Shown here in pieces: positions 58,681-64,000 of a DNA stretch of 64,000 nucleotides. The first letter of the stretch is position 1. Every line of letters begins with the position of its first letter. The stretch lies in contig NZ_CP127294.1 in NCBI RefSeq assembly GCF_030285625.1, positions 8,216,001-8,280,000 on the forward strand, in the 5' to 3' direction. Position numbers and translations under genes: made by a program. The notes under the pieces are model-generated. The model made no database searches. It was given only the letters and a program-made list of their open reading frames with translations, and had not been told where the DNA came from. The stretch comes from Amycolatopsis sp. 2-15 (GTDB lineage: Bacteria; Actinomycetota; Actinomycetes; Mycobacteriales; Pseudonocardiaceae).

Positions 58681-60029
58681 TGCTGGACGCCGACCTCACT
58701 CGCCTGCCGTGCCGGCGCGTTCTTCAGGCCCAGCAACGCGGTCGGGACCCGGTAGGTCTCTCGGCCGGTGGCCACGGCGATCGCGTTGACCACGCACAGC
58801 CCGGCGGTGAAGATCGCGACGCCGAGCCACGCGCCGCGGCCGTCACCCGCGACAGCCGCCGCCACGCTCGGCAGGAAACCGCTGATGGCGAAGCCGATCT
58901 GGGTGCCGATCGCGGTGCCGGACAGGCGCACGCGGGCCGGGAACATCTCGCCGTAGAACGAGGGCCAGATGGCGCTCGTCGCGGTGTAGACGATGCCGAA
59001 CATGCCGATGCCGAGCACGAAGATCCACACGTAGCTGCCGGCGGCGATCGCGCCGAGGTAACCGAAGATGAGCACCGCGCAGCCGAGCGAGCCCGCGATG
59101 AAGATCTTCTTGCGGCCCTTGCGGTCGGACAGCTTGGCCCACAGCGGGATCGAGATCACGGCGGCAACGTTGGCGAGCACCCCGACCCACAGCATCGGCG
59201 TTTTGCTCAGCCCCACCGTGTTCACGGCGTAACTCAGGGCGTAGACGGTGAAGATCGTGCTGACCGAGGCGATGAGCGCGGCGACGATCACGCGCAGGAC
59301 GTCGGCCCAGTGGTCACGCAGCAGCACGGCGAGCGGCAGCCGGACGACCTCGCCGGCGGCGACCTCCTCGCGGAACACCGGCGTCTCCTCCACGGAGCGG
59401 CGGATGAAGTACCCGACCGCGACCATCACGGCGCTGAGCCAGAACGGCACGCGCCAGCCCCACGACAGCAGCGCGTCCTGCGGCAGCGCGGCGACCGGCA
59501 GGAACACCGCCGTGGCCACGATCTGCCCGGCTTGCGTGCCGCTGAGGGTGAAGCTCGTGTAGTACGCGCGGCGGTGCTCCGGCGCGTGTTCGAGGCTCAT
59601 CGAGTTGGCGCTCGCCTGCTCGCCGCCCGCGGAAAGCCCTTGCAGCAGCCGCAAAACGACGAGCAGCACCGGCGACGCGACGCCGATCGCCTCGTAGCTG
59701 GGCAGGCAGCCGACGAGCACAGTGGACAGGCCCATGAGCAGCAGCGTCGCGATGAGCACGCGTTTGCGGCCGAACCGGTCGCCCAGGTGGCCGAGCAGCA
59801 GCGCACCGAGCGGGCGCGTGACGTAACCGACGCCGAACGTCGAGAGCGCGAGGAGCGTGCCCGCGGCCGGCGAGGACGCCGGGAAGAAGATCTTGCCGAA
59901 GACCAGCGCGGCGGCGGTGCCGTAGATGAAGAAGTCGTAGTACTCGAGCGCGCTGCCGATCCACGCGGCGAGCGCCGCTTTCGCGGGCCGGCCCGCGGCG
60001 GGCGCCGCTCGATCTGCTCGACCGTTCAC
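58677..60029 (-). CDS. MFS transporter, MHS type (shikimate-transporter-like)
   Basis: The 450-aa protein has 12 segments and MHS marks: AWIGSALEYYDFFIYGTAAA in segment 1, GHLGDRFGRKRVL after segment 2, RLLQGLSAGGEQA. ShiA of E. coli belongs to this group. The neighbouring dehydroshikimate dehydratase and AroE-type genes make shikimate or quinate the likely cargo. An operator-like palindrome lies 42 bp above the start. Confidence 0.92.
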   Translation of the reverse strand: MNGRADRAAPAAGRPAKAALAAWIGSALEYYDFFIYGTAAALVFGKIFFPASSPAAGTLLALSTFGVGYVTRPLGALLLGHLGDRFGRKRVLIATLLLMGLSTVLVGCLPSYEAIGVASPVLLVVLRLLQGLSAGGEQASANSMSLEHAPEHRRAYYTSFTLSGTQAGQIVATAVFLPVAALPQDALLSWGWRVPFWLSAVMVAVGYFIRRSVEETPVFREEVAAGEVVRLPLAVLLRDHWADVLRVIVAALIASVSTIFTVYALSYAVNTVGLSKTPMLWVGVLANVAAVISIPLWAKLSDRKGRKKIFIAGSLGCAVLIFGYLGAIAAGSYVWIFVLGIGMFGIVYTATSAIWPSFYGEMFPARVRLSGTAIGTQIGFAISGFLPSVAAAVAGDGRGAWLGVAIFTAGLCVVNAIAVATGRETYRVPTALLGLKNAPARQASEVGVQQ

Positions 60030-60070
60030 GTTTGTCTCCTCCTGCGGTGCGCCGTTGCCTCGCCCGACGG

Positions 60071-60094
60071 CTAATGTACCGTGCGGTTAATTAG
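60071..60094 (-). promoter_or_regulatory. Palindromic operator upstream of the MHS permease
   Basis: The 24-bp site CTAAT-GT-ACCG-TG-CGGT-TA-ATTAG has paired outer (CTAAT/ATTAG) and inner (ACCG/CGGT) arms, the form of TetR-family operators. It lies 42 bp above the permease start. The TetR gene at 57254 is a candidate binder, though I see no second copy near its own promoter. Confidence 0.5.
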
Positions 60095-60201
60095 AGAGAG
60101 TGAAGGGCGCACCCGAGGTTGTCAAGGACGAGTTTCGGCGCGGGATCGACTCCGTCCGGGCTCGCCGGACCGCCGGGTGATCCTTTGTGGAGAGTGTGCG
60201 A

Positions 60202-60245
60202 AACGCACCGGATACCCGCGGTTGGTCAGGGGTTTCCGGTGCGTT
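60202..60245 (-). terminator. Hairpin terminator of the S9 peptidase gene
   Basis: AACGCACCGGA (60202-60212) pairs perfectly with TCCGGTGCGTT (60235-60245), 16 bp past the peptidase stop. Confidence 0.6.
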
Positions 60246-60260
60246 CTCGGGCTCGTTCGG

Positions 60261-62192
60261 CTAGAGGTTCTCCACCTCGACCGCCTCGATGGCCTCGCCC
60301 TCGGGGAGGTCGAAGCCGAGGATCTGGCTGTAGAAGCTCAGCTCGGCGTCAAGCGACCGGCGGATGTTCTCCGCGCGCCGGAAGCCGTGCTGCTCGCCTT
60401 CGAAGAGGAGGTAGGCGACGGGCACCTTGCGGGAGCGCAGGGCGTCGACGATGAGCTCCGACTGGTTCGGCGGCACCACGGGGTCGTCGGCGCCCTGAAG
60501 GACGAGCAGGGGCCGGGCGAAGGCGTCGATGTGCTGGATCGGCGAGCGGTCGAGGTACACCTCGCGCATCTCGGGGTACGGGCCGATCAGGCGGTCGAGG
60601 TAGCGGCTCTCGAACTTGTGCGTGTCGGCCGCGAGCGCCTGGAGGTCGGCGACGCCGAAGAGGTCGGTGCCGGCGGCGAAGGGCGTGTCGGCGCGCGAGA
60701 GGGCGGCCAGCACCGTGTACCCGCCGGCCGAGCCACCGCGGATGAGGAGCTTGCCGCCGTCGACACGGCCTTCGGCGGCGAGCCAGCGGACCGCGGCGAT
60801 GCAGTCGGCGACGTCGAGGATTCCCCACGTGCCGTGGAGTTCCTCGCGGTAGGCGCGGCCGAAACCGGTGGAACCCGCGTAGTTCACGTCCACGACACCG
60901 AAGCCGCGGCTGGTCCAGTACTGGATTCCCAGCGACAGCACGGGAACCGCGTGCGACGTCGGTCCACCGTGGACGACCACGACGACCGGCGGCTTCGACC
61001 CCGCGGGGCCCGCGAAGTCCGGGTTCGCGGGCGGGTAGAACAGCGCGTGGGACACGCGGTCGCCCGACGGGAAGTCGATCGCCTCGGGCGCGGAAACGTA
61101 CTCGGCGCCGATGCCGGTGTCGCGGGGTTCGCGCACGGTGGCGACCTTGCCGTCGGCGCTCAGCGTGTACACGCTCGGCTCGGCGGTGGGCGAGCCGGCG
61201 AGGAGGAGCAGCTCGTCACCGCCGGCCGGGCGCAGCGCGCTGACCGCGGTGAACGGGGTGTCGAGGTCGGTCACGGTGCCGTCGGGGGTCGCGATCGCGA
61301 GCCCGTCGATGCCGCCGGCCCAGCGGGCGAACACCACGCGGTGGTCGGCCAGCACCACGTACCGGCCCGTGCCCAGGCCCCAGGCCGGCACGCCGATCTC
61401 GGCGTCGAGCACGACCACCGGCTCGACGGTGCCGCTCTCGCCGAGCCGGTAGAGGTTCCACCAGCCGGTGCGGTCGGACAGGAAGTACAGCGTGCCGTCG
61501 GCGTGCCAGCGCGGCTCGGTCACCGACTCCCCCGGCCCGCCCGCGACCACGGTCTCCTCGCCGGTGGCCAGGTCGCGCACCCGCAGCTCGGTCGAGTCCC
61601 ACGGCATGTTCGGGTGGCCCCACGCCACCCACGCGAGCTTCCCCGCGTCAGGCGAGAACCGCGGGCTCGCGACGAAGTCCGGGCCGGACACGAGCACCTC
61701 GGGCTCGGCGTTCTCGGTGAGCAGCACGATCTCGTTGCGCACCTCGGCCGCACCCCGGCCGCCTTTCGGGTGGTGCTCACGCACCACGGCCAGGCGCGTC
61801 CCGTCGGCGGTCAGGTCGCCGTCGGCGTACCGGTCACCACGCGGCACCTCGGGCTCGGGGGTGACCGCTTCCGGCTCGCCGTCGCGGCCGAGCCGATACA
61901 GCCGCTGGTCGGCCCAGTTGGCGAACCACACCACGCCGTCGCGCATCCACCAGTCGGCCCCGCCGTACTCGTGCACGCTCGTGCGCGCGCCGAAACCCTC
62001 GGGCAACAGGTCGGCGGTGGTCCCGTCGGCGTCCCGCCGCACGAGCTGCACCCGCCCGCCCTCGGACGGCCGCGCCTCCGACCACACCACGGCGCCGCCG
62101 TCCGCCCGCACATCCGTGACGCGCACCGCGCTCTGCGTGATCAGGCCGGCGGTGAACGGCGTGGCCCAGGAACCGAACTCGGAGATCTGCAC
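60261..62192 (-). CDS. S9 family peptidase (prolyl oligopeptidase type)
   Basis: The 643-aa protein has an N-terminal beta-propeller (about 1-390) and a C-terminal alpha/beta-hydrolase peptidase domain. The catalytic Ser is Ser488 in IRGGSAGGY, the Asp lies in LQGADDPVVP (about 569) and the His in GEQHGF (602). No signal peptide is evident, so it is cytosolic, and cleaves short peptides, probably as an acylaminoacyl- or dipeptidyl-peptidase. It is monocistronic. Confidence 0.93.
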   Translation of the reverse strand: MQISEFGSWATPFTAGLITQSAVRVTDVRADGGAVVWSEARPSEGGRVQLVRRDADGTTADLLPEGFGARTSVHEYGGADWWMRDGVVWFANWADQRLYRLGRDGEPEAVTPEPEVPRGDRYADGDLTADGTRLAVVREHHPKGGRGAAEVRNEIVLLTENAEPEVLVSGPDFVASPRFSPDAGKLAWVAWGHPNMPWDSTELRVRDLATGEETVVAGGPGESVTEPRWHADGTLYFLSDRTGWWNLYRLGESGTVEPVVVLDAEIGVPAWGLGTGRYVVLADHRVVFARWAGGIDGLAIATPDGTVTDLDTPFTAVSALRPAGGDELLLLAGSPTAEPSVYTLSADGKVATVREPRDTGIGAEYVSAPEAIDFPSGDRVSHALFYPPANPDFAGPAGSKPPVVVVVHGGPTSHAVPVLSLGIQYWTSRGFGVVDVNYAGSTGFGRAYREELHGTWGILDVADCIAAVRWLAAEGRVDGGKLLIRGGSAGGYTVLAALSRADTPFAAGTDLFGVADLQALAADTHKFESRYLDRLIGPYPEMREVYLDRSPIQHIDAFARPLLVLQGADDPVVPPNQSELIVDALRSRKVPVAYLLFEGEQHGFRRAENIRRSLDAELSFYSQILGFDLPEGEAIEAVEVENL

Positions 62193-62481
62193 GGCGCCAC
62201 GCTAGCCGATCTCCCGCACCCCAGGGGCCGCGTTGCACCCGTTGCCCCGCAACAATGCCGGATCGACCACGGACGGCGGATGCCGCAGGTGCGTGGGGGC
62301 GCCGCCTACGCGGTCGTCGTTGCCCAGTCGGCCGCACGCGTGTCGGAGCCAAGCGCGGGACCTACTCCACACCGAGTCCGGACGGCCTCCGCTGTTTACC
62401 GCCCGCCACCTGCCGGCAGCTCAGCTCACGACCCATGCCCTCATCACAGCAGCAGGGTCGCGCCGAATTCCGACCGAGTAC
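62193..62481. other. Gap between S9 peptidase and amidase remnant
   Basis: This 289-bp stretch has no gene I can support. It holds the promoter region of the S9 peptidase gene and probably decayed sequence following the amidase remnant, but I cannot match it to an amidase. Confidence 0.4.
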
Positions 62482-62735
62482 GTCGATGTTGTCCTTCAGC
62501 AGCACCGGTATCCCAGTCAACGGGCCGTGGTCACCCGCGAGCAACCGCTGGTCGGCCGCCTCCGCGTCGGCGAGGCGCCGGGATTCAGCGCGCGCTCCGC
62601 GTGCAGCGCCGGGCCCCGCTCGTCGAGTGCCGCGATGCGGTCGAGGCACGCGCGGGCGAGGGCCACGGCGGAAAGCTGCCGCGTGATCAGCAGCTCGGTC
62701 AGCTGCGCGACGGTCACCGTCTCGAGGTTGAGCAC
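62482..62735 (-). pseudogene. Amidase N-terminal remnant, frameshifted and truncated
   Basis: The frame from the GTG at 62735 reads LNLETVTVAQLTELLITRQL and RIAALDERGPALHAERALNP, the usual N-terminus of amidase-signature enzymes. It then slips by one base near 62585 into RRLADAEAADQRLLAGDHGP and LTGIPVLLKDNID, which includes the catalytic Lys motif. Likeness stops there, so about 85 of 500 residues remain. It starts 9 bp after the DUF1445 stop and was once its operon partner. Confidence 0.75.
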
Positions 62736-62744
62736 CGCGAAGTC

Positions 62745-63527
62745 TCACACGGCGTACGTGTAATCCGGCACATCCGTGACGAACATGTACCCCGGCGCGT
62801 GCGTGATCGCGAACGGCGGCTTCGACCGCATGATGGCGGCCTGCGGGGTCACGCCGCACGCCCAGAACACCGGCACCTCGCCCTCCCGGATCTCCACGGG
62901 GTCGCCGAAGTCGGGCTTCGACAGGTCCTCGATGCCGAGCGCCTCGGGTGCTCCGATGTGGACCGGCGCGCCGTGCACGGACGGGAACTGGCCGGAGATG
63001 CGCACGGCGTCGGCGACGCGGTCGGCGGCGATCGGGCGCATCGAGACGACCATGGGGCCGCTCAGGCGGCCCGCGGGGGCGCACTCACGGGAAGTCTTGT
63101 ACATCGAGACGTTCTGGCCCTTGCTGATGTGGCGGACCTCGATGCCCGCGGCGACCATGGGCGTCTCGAACGTGTAGCTGCAGCCGATGAGGAACGTGAC
63201 CAGGTCGTCGTTCCAGTACTCCAGCACGTCGTCAGGCTCGTCGACCAGCTCGCCATCGCGCCAGACGCGGTAGGCGCCGACGTCGGTGCGCAGGTCGGCG
63301 CCTGGCGCGAGGTCGGTGTGGGGGCTGCCGGTGTCGGTGACGCCGATGATCGGGCACGGCTTGGGGTTGCGCTGGCCGAACAGGAGCGCGTCGTAGGCGT
63401 ACTCGCGCGGCACGATGATCATGTTGGCCTGGGCGTAGCCCGGCGCCCAGCCGGCGGTCGGCACACGCAGGCCGCCGCGGAAGGCTTCACGGGATTCGGC
63501 CGGGCTCAGAGCGGGGGTGACAGTCAT
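62745..63527 (-). CDS. DUF1445 (UPF0317) putative hydro-lyase
   Basis: The 260-aa protein (ATG at 63527 behind GAGGAG) matches the DUF1445 family: [49 protein letters not shown] and [13 protein letters not shown] with a conserved Cys. The group is annotated as D-glutamate cyclase-like hydro-lyase. It lies downstream of an NRAMP-type transporter gene, a common pairing near 5-oxoproline and amide catabolism genes. Confidence 0.92.
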   Translation of the reverse strand: MTVTPALSPAESREAFRGGLRVPTAGWAPGYAQANMIIVPREYAYDALLFGQRNPKPCPIIGVTDTGSPHTDLAPGADLRTDVGAYRVWRDGELVDEPDDVLEYWNDDLVTFLIGCSYTFETPMVAAGIEVRHISKGQNVSMYKTSRECAPAGRLSGPMVVSMRPIAADRVADAVRISGQFPSVHGAPVHIGAPEALGIEDLSKPDFGDPVEIREGEVPVFWACGVTPQAAIMRSKPPFAITHAPGYMFVTDVPDYTYAV

Positions 63528-63537
63528 CAACAGCTCC

Positions 63538-64000
63538 TCAGGAGAAGATCGAACCGAGTGAGGTCAGGGATTCGACGGCGGCGTACGCGGTGAACAGCCA
63601 GGCGGCGATGCCGACGCCGAGCAGCACCTTCGGGTAGCGGTAGCCCGCGATCAGGTCGCGGCGGCGCAGCGCCACCCACAGGATGATGGCCAGGCCGATC
63701 GGCAGCACGAGCCCGTTGATCGCGCCGGCGAACACCAGCATCGACTGCGGCGTCTGGCCCGCGGCGATGAACACGATCGTCGCGAGGCCGATCAGCACGA
63801 TCACCGCGCGGTTGAAGTGCGTGCGCACCGGCTTGACGTAGGACTGCAGGAACGTGGCGGTGGTGTAGGAGTTGCCGATCACACTCGTCATCCCGGCGGC
63901 CCAGAACACCAGGCCGAACAGGTGCAGCCCCACGGTGCCGAACGCGGAGAGGAAGGCCGAGCCCGCGGCGTCGTTCTTGTTGGCCAGCGTCGCACCGGTC
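63538..64000 (-). CDS. NRAMP family transporter (5' end outside window)
   Basis: The C-terminal 153 residues of an NRAMP-type membrane protein are visible, with hydrophobic segments in [55 protein letters not shown] and [18 protein letters not shown]. The metal-site segments lie beyond the edge. Members near DUF1445 genes are annotated as divalent metal transporters, but may carry organic substrates. It is co-directional with DUF1445, 10 bp apart. Confidence 0.85.
   Translation of the reverse strand, partial: TGATLANKNDAAGSAFLSAFGTVGLHLFGLVFWAAGMTSVIGNSYTTATFLQSYVKPVRTHFNRAVIVLIGLATIVFIAAGQTPQSMLVFAGAINGLVLPIGLAIILWVALRRRDLIAGYRYPKVLLGVGIAAWLFTAYAAVESLTSLGSIFS

Noticed and set aside
60081..63593. 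A 1170-codon open frame on the plus strand
   Set aside because: It lies antisense to the S9 peptidase, amidase remnant and DUF1445 genes, and its repetitive His/Arg/Val-rich product has no family resemblance. It is a shadow frame of GC-rich DNA.

Overview
The window reads like a piece of the chromosome of a high-GC actinomycete, most likely a Pseudonocardiales member such as Amycolatopsis. The signs are GC-rich coding with strong third-position bias, many GTG starts, many TetR/MarR/GntR/HxlR regulators, an SOS-boxed DnaE2 polymerase, and a long palindromic GC-rich hairpin between genes of a kind I recall from Amycolatopsis. I see no rRNA, tRNA, CRISPR array, insertion sequence or prophage. 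The region is mostly accessory metabolism: small catabolic operons, each next to a divergent regulator.

0-14.7 kb: two SDR/regulator pairs, an alginate-lyase-family secreted protein, a lipoprotein, a stand-alone heme aldoxime dehydratase (oxd), a three-gene operon (FAH-family protein, alpha/beta hydrolase, frameshifted amidohydrolase) facing a FadR-type regulator across an array of operator copies, a catalase, an ABC-F ATPase, a degenerate HATPase and a J-domain-like miniprotein. 14.9-19.4 kb: an amidase-hyuB-hyuA operon and a divergent MmgE/PrpD gene, where one apparent deletion removed the 5' ends of both hyuA and prpD. 19.4-30.6 kb: cysteine desulfurase, nitroreductase, two small secreted proteins, two frameshifted genes, dnaE2, lipoproteins, and a TetR-HipA-like kinase-DUF3037 operon divergent from a small monooxygenase.

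30.6-47 kb: a large aromatic or amide catabolic island. It has a UbiD decarboxylase, an aromatic-acid MFS permease, a signal-less NMT1-like protein with a nitrilase-family amidase, DUF2848 and cupin in one operon, a two-component flavin hydroxylase (HpaB/HpaC type), two tandem MarR paralogues, a NitT/TauT-type ABC importer, an alpha/beta hydrolase and an FAD monooxygenase. An 8-bp palindrome ACTTKAGT recurs in nearly every promoter region of this island, which suggests one regulon under the MarR pair. A methyltransferase gene sits inside the island between two identical 38-bp terminator hairpins and looks inserted.

47-54.4 kb: a minus-strand operon of overlapping genes (isopropylmalate/tartrate-dehydrogenase-like, MHS permease, MBL hydrolase, Ldh-type oxidoreductase, PDC-lactonase-like amidohydrolase). 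It is divergent from an unusual regulator, an HTH domain fused to a citrate-synthase fold in which all three catalytic residues are replaced. I regard this as the best candidate for a little-described system: a dead citrate synthase used as a metabolite sensor. 54.4-60 kb: a quinate/shikimate utilisation set (QuiC-type 3-dehydroshikimate dehydratase, AroE-type dehydrogenase, TetR, MBL hydrolase, MHS permease). 60-64 kb: an S9 peptidase, an amidase remnant, a DUF1445 protein and a partial NRAMP-type transporter.

Several genes (7.5, 22.3, 22.7, 27.5 and 62.6 kb) are broken by single-base losses, some in short homopolymers. They could be real pseudogenes or sequencing errors.
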